Origin: an uncultured Clostridia bacterium
GTDB taxonomy: Bacteria; Bacillota; Clostridia; Oscillospirales; Ruminococcaceae
NCBI GenBank assembly: GCA_947625125.1
Contig: CANQNF010000020.1
Coordinates: 1 to 51,861 of the forward strand
DNA: 51,861 nucleotides
Reading direction: 5' to 3'
In this document: in pieces, positions 1 to 8,392 of the stretch
Position numbering within the stretch: position 1 is the first letter of the stretch
Layout: every line of letters begins with the position of its first letter
Position numbers and translations under genes: made by a program
The notes under the pieces: generated by a model
The model's input: the letters and a program-made list of their open reading frames with translations, nothing else
What the model was told of the DNA's origin: nothing
Database searches by the model: none

Positions 1-1242
1 GTTCCAAAGGGTGATGTTCTCGAAGATTACGAATTCCTGGTTGTAGGAGCCGTAGCCCTGGGAATCATAGAGAGCGGAAAGCGGTACATCGAATTCGAGC
101 TGGTCAACAGAACCGTCGACTTTGCACTCAGCGATATACTTGCGGCCGCCGTTGTAGGTCCACCAAGCGGAGTTAGAGCCGACTACAGTGCCGTTGACAA
201 CGGAGGTAGGAGCCTCGTAAGAGGAGTAAAGGGTGTAGGTAGCCTGGCCTACGATGGGGTTGTTGAGCTCTACGACCATCTTGACAGTGTCGGAAGAAGC
301 GCCGTAGATAGCAGCCTTGTTAGCAAGGGTGTGGTCCCAAGTGATCGGGTGACCGGAAAGCGGGGTCTTCCAAGTTCCGTTGTAGTTGGAAGTGCTGTCC
401 CAAAGCATAGTCCAGTCGGAGGTTACGAAAGTATAGGTGTTGTTAGAGGAATCGTTACCGACAGTAGTCTTGGTAGCGTTCCAGTCCTGCATGAAGCTGG
501 TGCCGACGAGGTTGCCCTGAGCGTCATAGAAGTCAGCCTTGCAGTCGTAAGCGAGACGGCCGTTAGCGGGGTTGGTCTGGGTGAAGTCGTCAGTGCTGAC
601 CATCCAGTCAACATAGGAACCGTCGAGGGTGATAGCAGCGACAAGACGGATAGTAGTGGTGTCGCCGAAGCCCATGGACTGAGGGATCTGGGTGTCCTTG
701 GTAACATCGTTGTAGTCGTGAGCGAAAGCGCCGACGGTAACGGTGTGCTGAGAAGTGGACTTACCGTAGTTTACGCCATCAACAACACGGTCGGTGTTGG
801 CGACGTCGTGCGGGTTGCCCCACCACGGATCGTGGAAGAGAGTCATTTCCTCGAGGGAGTAGGCTCTGCCGTTTACGATGATAGACCAGTCAACAACAGA
901 AAGAGGAGACTTTGCAACGCTGTGGTCAGCATTGTAAGCATAGCTGCTAGCGTATTCAGGAATGTTGTTGCCGAAGTATCTCGGGAGGGTCAGCTGGATC
1001 TTAGAACCCTGGGTGAGGTAGCCGTACATCGCATAAAGCGGAATGTCGAAGGAAACCTCAACATTGGTGTAGTTGGAAACATCGCCAAGAACGACGCCGT
1101 TGTTGTCATAGATGACAGATCCGTCAGCTCTTCTGGTGAGAGCATACATGGGGATCTTAGCGTCCTCGGCAAATGCGGTGATGGCCATTGCAGAGAGAGC
1201 CATCATGACAGCCAGAACGACTGCCAAAATTTTCTTTGCCAT
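1..1242 (-). CDS. Secreted protein of unknown function, 3' part missing
   Basis: The minus strand is open from an ATG at 1242 to the window edge, exactly 414 codons, so the C-terminus is off the window. The start has AAGGAGG upstream and a consensus promoter behind it. The product begins MAKKILAVVLAVMMALSAM and continues to an AFA-type cleavage site near residue 25, a typical signal peptide. The mature part is rich in Tyr, Trp, Thr, Ser and Asn, with extracellular-type beta-strand composition and no catalytic motif that I recognise. Two stretches (DIPLYAMYGY and DVPLSALYDSQGYG) look alike, hinting at a repeated domain. Whether it ends in a sorting signal, like two other surface proteins in this window, cannot be seen. 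A 309-codon plus-strand frame over the same DNA is a shadow. Confidence 0.8.
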   Translation of the reverse strand, partial: MAKKILAVVLAVMMALSAMAITAFAEDAKIPMYALTRRADGSVIYDNNGVVLGDVSNYTNVEVSFDIPLYAMYGYLTQGSKIQLTLPRYFGNNIPEYASSYAYNADHSVAKSPLSVVDWSIIVNGRAYSLEEMTLFHDPWWGNPHDVANTDRVVDGVNYGKSTSQHTVTVGAFAHDYNDVTKDTQIPQSMGFGDTTTIRLVAAITLDGSYVDWMVSTDDFTQTNPANGRLAYDCKADFYDAQGNLVGTSFMQDWNATKTTVGNDSSNNTYTFVTSDWTMLWDSTSNYNGTWKTPLSGHPITWDHTLANKAAIYGASSDTVKMVVELNNPIVGQATYTLYSSYEAPTSVVNGTVVGSNSAWWTYNGGRKYIAECKVDGSVDQLEFDVPLSALYDSQGYGSYNQEFVIFENITLWN

Positions 1243-1334
1243 AGTAATTTTCCTCCTTAAAAAATTTGGATATGGTTTTCATCCCTATACGGGTATAGGA
1301 ATTTTGGTTTGTCTCGGGAATCCAAGACCTAATC

Positions 1335-1363
1335 ATTATATCACCGTTTTCCGGAATTGTCAA
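1335..1363 (-). promoter_or_regulatory. Promoter of the partial secreted-protein gene
   Basis: On the minus strand TTGACA (1363-1358), a 17-nt spacer and TATAAT (1340-1335) form a consensus vegetative promoter about 90 nt upstream of the ATG at 1242. A small CCTATAC/GTATAGG hairpin lies in the leader. Confidence 0.7.
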
Positions 1364-1504
1364 CCCTTTTCCAATTTTATTTTGAAAATCTCGGAAATTC
1401 CGCGGCGAATGATGTTCTTTGCTTCCCGCTGTGTAATAAGTGTCGGTTCGGGGCCGAATTGTTGCAAATAATTTTTGAAAATTTTATTTTTGTTTATCAT
1501 GCAC

Positions 1505-1529
1505 AAGCGGCAGCCTTGAGCTGCCGCTT
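1505..1529 (-). terminator. Hairpin downstream of rny
   Basis: AAGCGGCAG and CTGCCGCTT form a perfect 9-bp stem with a 7-nt loop, 9 nt beyond the rny stop. The minus-strand U-tract is poor, so it may be a 3' stabiliser or weak terminator. Confidence 0.5.
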
Positions 1530-1537
1530 TGTATTAG

Positions 1538-3109
1538 TTATTTTGCATAATCAACTGCCCGCGACTCGCGAATAAGGTTGACTTTTATCTGTCCCGGGTA
1601 GTCCATTTCTTCCTCGATCTTCTTTGAGATCTCGCGGGCGACTATGACCATCTGCTCATCCGAGACCTTATCCGGCAGGACCAAAATCCTGACCTCGCGG
1701 CCGGCCTGGATGGCGAACGACTTCTCGACTCCCTCGAACGACGAGCATATCTCCTCAAGCTTTTCAAGGCGCTTGATGTAGTTCTCGAAGTTCTCGGAGC
1801 GCGCCGCCGGTCTTGCCGCGGATATGGCGTCGGCGGCCTGTACGAGCGCGGCTATCACGCTGTGGCACTCTACGTCGCCGTGGTGGGCCTCTATCGCGTG
1901 GATGATGTCCGGCGATTCCTTATATTTCTTGCATACGTCCACGCCTATCTGGACGTGCGAGCCCTCTATCTCATGCGACAGAGCCTTGCCTATATCGTGC
2001 AGGAGGCCGGCTCTGCGGGCAAGGGTCGGGTCTACGCCGAGCTCCGAGGCCATCATTCCGGCGAGGTGCGCGACCTCGATGGAGTGGTTCAGGACGTTCT
2101 GGCGGTAGCTGGTGCGGTAGTGGAGCCTGCCTATGAGCTTCACGAGCTCGTGGTTCAGGCCGTGGATGTTCGCCTCCAAGACCGCTCTTTCGCCCTCGGA
2201 CTTGATGACCTGCTCCACCTCTCTTCTGGCCTTGTCGACCATCTCTTCGATGCGGGTGGGGTGAATTCTTCCGTCCTGGATAAGGCGTTCAAGGGCAATC
2301 CTTGCGACCTCTCTGCGCACGGGGTCGAAGCAGGAAAGGGTAATCGTCTCGGGCGTGTCGTCTATAATAAGGTCTACGCCGGTGAGCTGCTCAAGGGCTC
2401 TTATGTTTCTTCCCTCGCGGCCGATTATTCTTCCTTTCATCTCATCGTTAGGCAGCGGCACGACGCTTACGGCGCTCTCGGAGACCTGGTCGGCTGCGCA
2501 TCTTGCGATGGCAAGAGATATATACTGCCTTGCCTTGGCCTCGCACTCCTCCTTTATCTGTGCGTCGTAGTTCATTATCCTGACCGCCTTTTCATGCACG
2601 AGCTCGTCCTCAAGCTGTTTTAAAAGGTAGTCCTTTGCCTGGTCCTGGGTAAACTGAGAAATTCTTTCGAGCATTTCAAGCTGTCCCTGGCGGATCTTTT
2701 CCGCCTCGGCAAGCTTGTCGTCGGCCTGAGCGAGCTTTTGCTGCACGGCGTCGTTCTTTCGCTCGATGTTTTCAAGCTTCTTGTCGAGAGTTTCCTCTTT
2801 TTGCTGAACTCTTCTCTCCTGACGGGAGATCTCGGAACGGCGTTCTTTGATCTCACGGTCGGCTTCCTGTCTTGCTTTGTAGATCTCGTCCTTGGTCTCG
2901 ATCAGCTTTTCTTTTTTAAGGGAGTCGGCGTCTTTTTTAGCCTCCGAGACTATTCTCTCGGCTTCCTGTTCGGCTGAACCGATCTCGGCCTCGGCCTTTT
3001 TTCTTCTGTCGTCATATCCGCGGCGGTAGGAGACGACTCCCGCGCCGACGGCCGCAGCCAAAAGCACAACCGCTGTCAGAATGAGGATCCAAATCGGTAT
3101 CATCGACAT
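1538..3109 (-). CDS. rny: Ribonuclease Y
   Basis: RNase Y is the membrane-anchored endoribonuclease that starts bulk mRNA turnover in many Firmicutes. The 523 residues match the usual length of about 520. Domains in order: one N-terminal membrane segment (about 4-26), a long charged coiled coil (about 30-190), a KH RNA-binding domain with [15 protein letters not shown] from residue 226, and an HD phosphohydrolase domain with its metal-binding HDIGKA at 371-376. The C-terminal part is typical of the family. It is a single gene with its own promoter and a hairpin just past the stop. The assignment is secure from domain order and motifs. Confidence 0.96.
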   Translation of the reverse strand: MSMIPIWILILTAVVLLAAAVGAGVVSYRRGYDDRRKKAEAEIGSAEQEAERIVSEAKKDADSLKKEKLIETKDEIYKARQEADREIKERRSEISRQERRVQQKEETLDKKLENIERKNDAVQQKLAQADDKLAEAEKIRQGQLEMLERISQFTQDQAKDYLLKQLEDELVHEKAVRIMNYDAQIKEECEAKARQYISLAIARCAADQVSESAVSVVPLPNDEMKGRIIGREGRNIRALEQLTGVDLIIDDTPETITLSCFDPVRREVARIALERLIQDGRIHPTRIEEMVDKARREVEQVIKSEGERAVLEANIHGLNHELVKLIGRLHYRTSYRQNVLNHSIEVAHLAGMMASELGVDPTLARRAGLLHDIGKALSHEIEGSHVQIGVDVCKKYKESPDIIHAIEAHHGDVECHSVIAALVQAADAISAARPAARSENFENYIKRLEKLEEICSSFEGVEKSFAIQAGREVRILVLPDKVSDEQMVIVAREISKKIEEEMDYPGQIKVNLIRESRAVDYAK

Positions 3110-3353
3110 TCTCCTTTCGTGGTGATTTTAAGTAAGCCTGCCGGCAGAAAACTGCCGCGGGCGCTCCCCGAAAGGCACTGTGACCGCGAAAAATCACGGC
3201 GTCGTGCCCGGGTTAAGGCAGCCGCCCTGATATTAGCATCAATCAAAAATAATGTATATAATATAAGCGTAGCAGGGTAAAATATATAATAAACATTACA
3301 TTTTGCCGAGAAAAAATACTCCCCCGAGCATAAAGATGCAATATACAGATTAT

Positions 3354-3382
3354 ATTGTATACTTTTTTTATGCATATGTCAA
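3354..3382 (-). promoter_or_regulatory. Probable rny promoter
   Basis: Minus-strand TTGACA (3382-3377), 17-nt spacer and TACAAT (3359-3354), about 245 nt upstream of the rny start. A second TATAAT overlaps but at a poor distance (22 nt). The leader between 3110 and 3350 is otherwise empty. Confidence 0.5.
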
Positions 3383-3443
3383 GAACATTTTGCAAATTTA
3401 TCGCTCGAAATGTGAATTTTTTAAGGATTTTTTGCAATACCCC

Positions 3444-3472
3444 TTGACAACGGCCCTCGGAAGTGGTATCTT
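3444..3472 (+). promoter_or_regulatory. Promoter of the T-box / thrS transcript
   Basis: TTGACA (3444-3449), a 17-nt spacer and TATCTT (3467-3472) lie just upstream of the T-box leader. Transcription would begin near 3480. Confidence 0.65.
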
Positions 3473-3479
3473 TTAGAAT

Positions 3480-3749
3480 AACAAAGCGATGACGAAAAAC
3501 CCCCTGCCAACGGTTTTTTCAGAGAGCGCCCGCCGGTGGAAAAGGCGCAAGACCCACGGCAATCACGAGGCTGAGGAAAAAATCTCTGTCTTCTGTTCAT
3601 CTATCCTCTGTCCTCTGAGCGGGAACCGTTTTCCGAGCGCGCCCAATCAGCGCCGTACGCCCGCGTTAAGGGCTCTTGAGTTACAAACTTGGGTGGAACC
3701 GCGGCCATTGCCGCCCCATGAGCGTGAGCTTGTGGGGCGTTTTTGTTTT
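3480..3749 (+). promoter_or_regulatory. T-box riboswitch leader controlling the methyltransferase and thrS
   Basis: The hallmark T-box sequence GGGTGGAACCGCGG is at 3691-3704, directly before a strong intrinsic terminator, the standard antiterminator/terminator arrangement. A long stem I is suggested by CAGAGA near 3520 pairing with TCTCTG at 3583-3588, enclosing a GCGCC/GGCGC inner helix. By family rule the leader senses uncharged tRNA matching the downstream synthetase, so tRNA-Thr is expected. Possible Thr specifier codons on the 3' side of stem I are ACC at 3552 and ACG at 3565, but I cannot decide between them by eye. The region between stem I and the T-box (3588-3625) is pyrimidine-rich and resembles the reverse complement of the CAGA-type dispersed repeat. 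Confidence 0.88.
3712..3745 (+). terminator. T-box terminator hairpin
   Basis: CGCCCCA (3712-3718) pairs with TGGGGCG (3733-3739), extended by TGAGC/GCTTG with wobble pairs and followed by TTTTTG. It is the off-state of the T-box switch. Confidence 0.85.
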
Positions 3750-3777
3750 CCGGATATTATTAAAGAGGCGATTGTGC

Positions 3778-4587
3778 ATGAACGATTTATTCAGCAGCTT
3801 ATTCAGCCGCCCGCCCGTAAAAATTATCCGCGGCGATTACTACTACGACACCGACTCCGACGGCGACCAATTTGATGAGGAGGACCGCGATTATTGGCTC
3901 GGCGGTCGTTTCCGTAACACATGGCATGATAAGCAGCATGAAGGCCCCGTCCTCAAAGAGATCTTTGACGAGGTCCGCAGACTGTTTGCCGATGTGTCGG
4001 CGCCGTTTTTGGAGATCGCCTGCGGCCCGGGAATGGGTCTTGCACCGATAATTTTGGGCAGCAACCCGAAGCTTGGCTGTTTGGCGACCGACGCCTGCTC
4101 GATAGTTATCAAGTCCTGGCTGGAGTATATAGACGCGAATCTGCGCGGCTTTAATATCGGTCTTTCGCAGTTCAGCGTTATGGATATTCCTCTTGTCGAC
4201 GGCGCTTTTGAAAACGTCACAAGCTACATCGGCGTTTCTTCGACGAGGGCCGGAAAAGAGGGCCAGCTCAAAGCGCTGAAAGAGATCCACCGCGTTTTAA
4301 AGGACAACGGCAGGTTTGTCGCCATTGAAAGCGACGGTTGGAAAGATGTTGAAGCGGTCAAAAAGGTCTATGCATCGTGGGACCCGCCGCTTTGGAAGCC
4401 CTATGACGACGAGCCCGGCGAGACGTGGAAAGAGATGTTCATAAAATGCGGATTTGAAATTGAATCCTGCGACAAGTCGTATTATCACAAATGGGACAAA
4501 TCCGACAACGAATTCGGCAGACAGGCCGAGAGCGTGGGCATCGAAATAGGGGACATCACCACGCTGTATGTTCTGAGAAAAATTTAA
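3778..4587 (+). CDS. Class I SAM-dependent methyltransferase under T-box control
   Basis: The start ATG at 3778 follows AGAGG at a normal distance and lies after the T-box terminator. An upstream in-frame start at 3676 would sit inside the switch and is rejected. The product is 269 residues. SAM-binding motif I is visible as FLEIACGPGMG near residue 80, with an acidic/NxxSY segment and the late motif EIHRVLKDNGRFVAIESDGW typical of the Methyltransf_11/25 fold. The substrate cannot be inferred. It ends 25 nt before thrS, so both genes are expected on one transcript governed by threonyl-tRNA charging, which is an unusual partner for an aminoacyl-tRNA synthetase. Confidence 0.8.
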   Translation: MNDLFSSLFSRPPVKIIRGDYYYDTDSDGDQFDEEDRDYWLGGRFRNTWHDKQHEGPVLKEIFDEVRRLFADVSAPFLEIACGPGMGLAPIILGSNPKLGCLATDACSIVIKSWLEYIDANLRGFNIGLSQFSVMDIPLVDGAFENVTSYIGVSSTRAGKEGQLKALKEIHRVLKDNGRFVAIESDGWKDVEAVKKVYASWDPPLWKPYDDEPGETWKEMFIKCGFEIESCDKSYYHKWDKSDNEFGRQAESVGIEIGDITTLYVLRKI

Positions 4588-4612
4588 TACTATATAAATA
4601 GGAGGAAACACC

Positions 4613-6376
4613 ATGAAAGTAATTTATTCAAACGGCAACGTCGGCGAGTGCGCGCCCGAAGAGGAGCTTCACATTTTAAGGCACACCGCCGCCCACATCT
4701 TGGCGCAGGCCGTGCAGAGGCTCTATCCCGAGGCAAAGTTCGCCTACGGGCCTGCAAACGAACAGGGCTTCTACTATGACATCGACCTCGGCGACAAGAC
4801 CGTCGGCGAGGAGGACCTGCCGAAAATCGAGGCCGAAATGAAAAAAATAACCAAGGAGAACCTGCCGATAAAACCGTTCATTCTCCCGCGTGAAGAAGCC
4901 GTCGCATATATGCAGGAGCGGGGCGAGAAGTACAAGGTCGAGCACATCGCCGACCTGCCCGAGGACGCCGTTATCAGCTTCTACAAGCAGGGCGACTACG
5001 TCGACATGTGCGTCGGCCCGCATCTCACCTACACCAAGGGCCTAAAGGCCTTTAAGCTCACCGCCGTCTCCGGCGCATACTGGAAAAACGACAAGAACAA
5101 CAAGATGCTGACCCGTATCAAGGGCACGGCTTTCAAGACTCAGCAGGAACTCGACGACTACATGAAGCTTCTTGAGGAGGCCGAAAAGCGCGACCACCGC
5201 AAAATCGGCAAGGAAATGGGGCTCTTTATGCTCGCCGAGGAAGCTCCCGGCTTCCCGTTCTTCCTGCCAAAGGGCATGTGCGTCAAAAACGCGCTTATAG
5301 ACTACTGGCGCGAGCTCCACACACGCGAGCACTATGTCGAGGTCCAGACTCCGATGATAATGAGCCGCAAGCTCTGGGAGACCTCGGGGCACTGGGACCA
5401 CTATAAGGACAATATGTACTCCACCACCATCGACGACGAGATTTACTGCGTAAAACCGATGAACTGCCCTGGCGGGGTCATGGTATACCGTTCTCAGCCG
5501 CATTCCTACCGCGACCTGCCGATGAGAGTGGGAGAGCTGGGACTTGTCCACCGCCATGAGCTCAAGGGCACTCTGCACGGTCTTTTCAGGGTAAGATGCT
5601 TCACACAGGACGACGCGCACATATTCATGACCCGAGATCAGATAACCGACGAGATAATCGGGGTCGTTAATCTTATCGATGAAGTATACAAAAAATTCGG
5701 GTTCAAATACACTGTCGAGCTTTCGACAAGACCGGAGGATTCGATGGGCTCGGACGAGGACTGGGAAGCCGCCACGAACGGCCTCAAGACTGCGCTTGAA
5801 AAGCTTGACCTGCCCTATGTCATCAACGAGGGCGACGGCGCGTTCTACGGCCCGAAGATAGACTTCCACATTGAGGACTGCTTGGGCAGGTCCTGGCAGT
5901 GCGGAACAATCCAGCTCGACTTCCAGATGCCGATAAACTTCAACCTCGAATACGTCGACCAGAACGGCGAAAAACAGCGCCCGATAATGATACACCGCGT
6001 CGTGTTCGGCTCGATTGAAAGATTTATCGGAAATCTTATCGAGCAGTTCGCCGGCAAATTCCCGACGTGGCTCGCGCCCGTTCAGGCCAAGGTCCTTTTA
6101 GTCTCCGAAAAGTGCGCCGACTACGGAAATAAGGTCTACGAGACGCTGAGGGCGGCAAAGGTAAGGACCGAGCTCGACGACAGAAACGAGAAGATAGGGT
6201 ATATGATAAGAGAGGCTCAGGTCGTAGACAGAGTGCCGTATATGCTCATCGTCGGCCAGAAAGAGGCGGACGAGGGCACGGTATCGGTAAGAAAGCTCGA
6301 CTCGACCGAGACGACCACGATGACGCTTGATGAGTTTGTCGAAAAGATCACGGGGGAGATAAGGGAGAGGGTGTGA
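4613..6376 (+). CDS. thrS: Threonine--tRNA ligase, TGS-less form
   Basis: This enzyme charges tRNA-Thr in the cytoplasm. The second additional domain with HILRHTAAHILAQAV (about residue 22) carries the HxxxH editing motif, and CVGPHLTYT is its later Cys/His part. The class II catalytic core shows motif 2 (GLVHRHELKGTLHGLFRVRC), the zinc-binding MNCPGG near 281-287, and motif 3 with FGSIERFIG; an anticodon-binding domain follows. The 587-residue chain starts almost directly at the editing domain, so the N-terminal TGS domain of the usual 640-residue enzyme is missing. The RBS GGAGG upstream of the ATG supports this start, and such short forms are known in Clostridia. It is cotranscribed with the preceding methyltransferase. 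Confidence 0.96.
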   Translation: MKVIYSNGNVGECAPEEELHILRHTAAHILAQAVQRLYPEAKFAYGPANEQGFYYDIDLGDKTVGEEDLPKIEAEMKKITKENLPIKPFILPREEAVAYMQERGEKYKVEHIADLPEDAVISFYKQGDYVDMCVGPHLTYTKGLKAFKLTAVSGAYWKNDKNNKMLTRIKGTAFKTQQELDDYMKLLEEAEKRDHRKIGKEMGLFMLAEEAPGFPFFLPKGMCVKNALIDYWRELHTREHYVEVQTPMIMSRKLWETSGHWDHYKDNMYSTTIDDEIYCVKPMNCPGGVMVYRSQPHSYRDLPMRVGELGLVHRHELKGTLHGLFRVRCFTQDDAHIFMTRDQITDEIIGVVNLIDEVYKKFGFKYTVELSTRPEDSMGSDEDWEAATNGLKTALEKLDLPYVINEGDGAFYGPKIDFHIEDCLGRSWQCGTIQLDFQMPINFNLEYVDQNGEKQRPIMIHRVVFGSIERFIGNLIEQFAGKFPTWLAPVQAKVLLVSEKCADYGNKVYETLRAAKVRTELDDRNEKIGYMIREAQVVDRVPYMLIVGQKEADEGTVSVRKLDSTETTTMTLDEFVEKITGEIRERV

Positions 6377-6445
6377 ACCGGGGCAAAGCCCTATCACGCT
6401 GCATATAATACAAGGTATTCTTAACCCATCCCCTTGAACACAGGA

Positions 6446-6474
6446 GCGGCCGCCGGATTAAAAACGACGGCCGC
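6446..6474 (+). terminator. Hairpin after thrS
   Basis: GCGGCCG and CGGCCGC pair around an A-rich loop, about 70 nt past the thrS stop, with a few flanking extra pairs. There is no clear U-tract. A short CAGA-type repeat follows at 6483-6525. Confidence 0.35.
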
Positions 6475-6482
6475 ATCCTATA

Positions 6483-6540
6483 AGATGACAGAAGCCGGAA
6501 ATCAGAAGTCAGATTTTTAAGGGGCTGCCTGTGGCAGCTT
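6483..6540 (+). repeat. CAGA/TCAGA dispersed repeat, copy 1
   Basis: GACAGAAGCCGGAAATCAGA, then AGTCAGATTTTTAAGG, then a GGGGCTGCC/GGCAGCTT hairpin. The same pattern recurs at about 13.37, 30.90, 33.07, 46.75 and 51.74 kb. Confidence 0.6.
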
Positions 6541-6604
6541 AAATGCAGTGACAATGCGTGCGGCTTGAACGTGAAAAGCATGACAAAATAATTCCCCGCG
6601 GCAG

Positions 6605-6633
6605 TTGACAACGGGGAAAGAGTGTGTTATAAT
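6605..6633 (+). promoter_or_regulatory. Antisense-RNA promoter of peptide module A
   Basis: TTGACA (6605-6610), 17-nt spacer, TATAAT (6628-6633): a perfect consensus promoter reading rightward against the peptide gene. TTCCCCG and CGGGGAA flank the -35 box as an inverted repeat, also found in modules C and E. Confidence 0.75.
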
Positions 6634-6639
6634 AAAAGC

Positions 6640-6720
6640 GCAGAGAGCCGGATGGCTCGCCCTAATTACTTAGGTCAAAAAATAACCGTCGCTTTTGGAG
6701 AGCAGGGCGGTTATTTTTTT
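6640..6720 (+). ncRNA. Predicted antisense RNA of module A
   Basis: This RNA of about 80 nt begins near the GCAGAGAGCCGG block, forms a 5' GAGCC/GGCTC hairpin, and ends at the bidirectional terminator that overlaps the 3' end of the peptide mRNA. It contains no start codon with a plausible RBS. The role as antitoxin RNA is inferred from the convergent layout. Confidence 0.6.
6679..6720. terminator. Shared bidirectional terminator of module A
   Basis: AAATAACCG/CGGTTATTT stem with an A-run on the left and a T-run on the right, so it can end transcripts arriving from both sides. Confidence 0.75.
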
Positions 6721-6788
6721 ATGGTTTTAAATATCTCAAGGAGAATATAGGCAAGCAATATGTATAATATTAACTGCTCTATGGCCAT
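6711..6788 (-). CDS. Small hydrophobic peptide of a type I toxin-like module (copy A)
   Basis: This gene of 25 codons starts at 6788 (minus). The product begins MAIEQLILYI, has a single leucine/isoleucine-rich segment, and ends LLEIFKTIKK with a lysine tail, like membrane-acting type I toxins. Its SD lies in the GGGGGGA run, which is part of a CCCC-TTGAAA-GGGG hairpin that should mask translation. The sense promoter is consensus, and transcription meets the antisense RNA at a common terminator. The peptide is identical to that of copy E at 24209. Toxicity is an inference from size, hydrophobicity and layout; a leader peptide or small membrane regulator is the alternative. Confidence 0.7.
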   Translation of the reverse strand: MAIEQLILYILLAYILLEIFKTIKK

Positions 6789-6841
6789 AAAAATCCCCCC
6801 TTTCAAGGGGCGAGCCACCCTACCGGCTCTCTGCATGGAGT

Positions 6842-6870
6842 ATTATACCATAATTTTAGAGGCCTGTCAA
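6842..6870 (-). promoter_or_regulatory. Sense promoter of peptide module A
   Basis: Minus-strand TTGACA (6870-6865), 17-nt spacer, TATAAT (6847-6842); the transcript would begin close to the GCAGAGAGCCGG block near 6834. Confidence 0.75.
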
Positions 6871-7010
6871 CGGCGATGGCTGACTCAGATGTGTCCAAAG
6901 CGGCCGCATTTAAATAAAAAGGGAAAGGAAAGCGGTTAGTAACAGCAAATCATCATGCATGAATTTTTTATAATTTGCGCAAACCGGTCGCCCTCGGCCG
7001 ATCCTCCCAA

Positions 7011-7233
7011 AAACAAAGCACCCCACTTAGCCCCTCTTCAATAAGAAAACAAGCCCGCATAATCTGACTCAAAGCCGCCATCTTCTGTGTTAGCGGCTCT
7101 TGCATTCCACAAAGGAGTGCATGCGAGCCGCTGCCTTGAATCTGGCAGGTTTGAGCGATTATGCGGTGCTTCGCAGCGTCCGCTGGACGCTCTTGTTTTC
7201 TTATCTCAGAGGGGCTTTCCATGGCGTGCTTCT
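7011..7233 (-). repeat. Structured element of about 220 nt with 25-bp inverted ends (possible ncRNA or MITE-like insertion)
   Basis: The inverted ends (7029-7053 and 7192-7216) read AGCCCCTCT..AATAAGAAAACAAG and differ at only about three positions. Inside, GCATAATC/GATTATGC and CTCAAA/TTTGAG extend the stem, and three hairpins follow: AGCGTCC-AGC-GGACGCT, CTGCC/GGCAG and AGCGGCTC/GAGCCGCT. The whole forms a multibranched RNA or DNA cruciform. The outermost AAGCAC..CCA and TGG..GTGCTT arms plus TTTGTTTTT match the terminator at 24076-24110, so the element appears to sit in the loop of a related terminator downstream of the nucleotidyltransferase gene. I cannot assign it to a known RNA family. 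Reading frames inside it look spurious. Confidence 0.6.
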
Positions 7234-7340
7234 TTTTTATCAAATTAAATATTACTCACCGTTATAATTTCGGCTTTATACGCAGCCGCATGTCCCAAAA
7301 AATACTTTAAGTATAATTTGGCGTAGGGTCATGCCCCAAA

Positions 7341-8213
7341 TCAAAACAGCTTATCGGGGTAGACGCCCTTTTTGTGGAGCGCGAGGATGTTGGCCTCGGT
7401 GTCCGGCTTGTCCTCCTTGTAGGTGATGCCGTACCAGCGGTCCGTCGACGGCTTCGCCAGCATCTCCCAGCCCTTAGACAGCATCTCGTTGACCATCCCG
7501 GGCAGCAGGCACTCGCCCTTTATATCGGTATTCGCGCGCAGGAAATCCTCGAAATACTGCTCCATCGCGGGCAGGCTCTTCTCGGAAAATCCCCAGAAAT
7601 TCATCGAAACCTGTGCCTCGGGGTCGACCTCGCCGACGTCCGAAACGATTTTGCCGTCCTTGGGGATGATGCCGCCGGTCTCGGTGACGCTAACAAGCCT
7701 GCCGTTTTCGATTTTGCAGACGCCCCTCGTGACCCCGCCGTTTTCCGAGACGGTGTTTTTGAGGATGTAGGGCACCATCGCGCCGACTTTTTCGTTTAAT
7801 TTGGGCAGCATTTCGCGCATGATCTTAAAGCATTCTGCGCCGTAATAATCATCGGCATTTACCGTGACAAAGGGCTCCGTGAGATATTCTTTCGCGCAAA
7901 GTACGGCATGAGCAGTGCCAAGGGGCTTGGTACGCTCGGCCGGGACCTTGTACCAGTCGGGGACCTTGGTAAAGTCCTGGACGGCATAGCACACCTCGGC
8001 CTTGTCCTTTATTTTGTCGCCGACTTCGCGCCTGACGACGTCGACCATCTCCTCCTTGAGGATAAAAACTACCTTGTTGAAGCCGGCTTTGAGCGCGTCG
8101 TGGATGGAATATTCCATCAAAAATTCGCCGTTCGGGCCGACGTGAGCGATCTGCTTGTCGCCGCCGAAGCGCGAGCCGAGCCCGGCAGCCAGCACCAAGA
8201 GAGTTGATTTCAT
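7341..8213 (-). CDS. Sugar-phosphate nucleotidyltransferase (NTP_transferase family)
   Basis: Enzymes of this family make activated sugars (NDP-sugars) from NTP and sugar-1-phosphate. The start ATG at 8213 has AAAGGAG upstream and gives 290 residues. A longer frame start at 8303 would include the promoter and is rejected. The nucleotide-binding loop LVLAAGLGSRFGGDKQ is at the N-terminus, followed by a VNADDYYG metal-binding motif and a GGVTRG segment. The exact sugar and nucleotide cannot be told from motifs; it may be UDP-glucose or another capsule precursor, given the polysaccharide genes upstream. It has its own promoter, so it is probably a separate transcript from the LCP gene. Confidence 0.85.
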   Translation of the reverse strand: MKSTLLVLAAGLGSRFGGDKQIAHVGPNGEFLMEYSIHDALKAGFNKVVFILKEEMVDVVRREVGDKIKDKAEVCYAVQDFTKVPDWYKVPAERTKPLGTAHAVLCAKEYLTEPFVTVNADDYYGAECFKIMREMLPKLNEKVGAMVPYILKNTVSENGGVTRGVCKIENGRLVSVTETGGIIPKDGKIVSDVGEVDPEAQVSMNFWGFSEKSLPAMEQYFEDFLRANTDIKGECLLPGMVNEMLSKGWEMLAKPSTDRWYGITYKEDKPDTEANILALHKKGVYPDKLF

Positions 8214-8244
8214 AGCTAAGCTCCTTTCGGAAATTATTAACTTT

Positions 8245-8273
8245 ATCTTATCACTTTTTTTGCGGATTGTCAA
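8245..8273 (-). promoter_or_regulatory. Promoter of the nucleotidyltransferase gene
   Basis: Minus-strand TTGACA (8273-8268), 17-nt spacer, TAAGAT (8250-8245), about 32 nt before the start codon. Confidence 0.7.
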
Positions 8274-8357
8274 GGATAATTTGGAGAATTGCGGGCGCGC
8301 CAAAGGTATTGATGGGTTTGAATTTTTGGCATATTTAGTATAAATGCGCGACGCCGT

Positions 8358-8392
8358 GGCGGCATGATAAGCTAAAAAGCTTGCTCATCGCC
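8358..8392 (+). repeat. Conserved 35-nt hairpin upstream of module B
   Basis: GGCG..ATGA.AAGCT pairs with AGCTT..TCAT.CGCC around an A-rich loop. The same hairpin stands before modules C (13490) and D (13843). Confidence 0.65.

Noticed and set aside
331-1260. 309-codon plus-strand frame
   Set aside because: It lies opposite the partial secreted-protein gene, which has promoter, SD and signal peptide. The plus frame has no RBS and an odd Val/Ser-rich composition.
5042-5995. 317-codon minus-strand frame in thrS
   Set aside because: Shadow of thrS caused by GC-rich third positions; no family resemblance or RBS.
7011-7233. Considered as 6S RNA, SRP RNA or tmRNA
   Set aside because: The multibranched plan with inverted ends lacks the conserved features I know for those RNAs, such as an SRP tetraloop domain, the tmRNA tRNA-like ends or the 6S central bubble.
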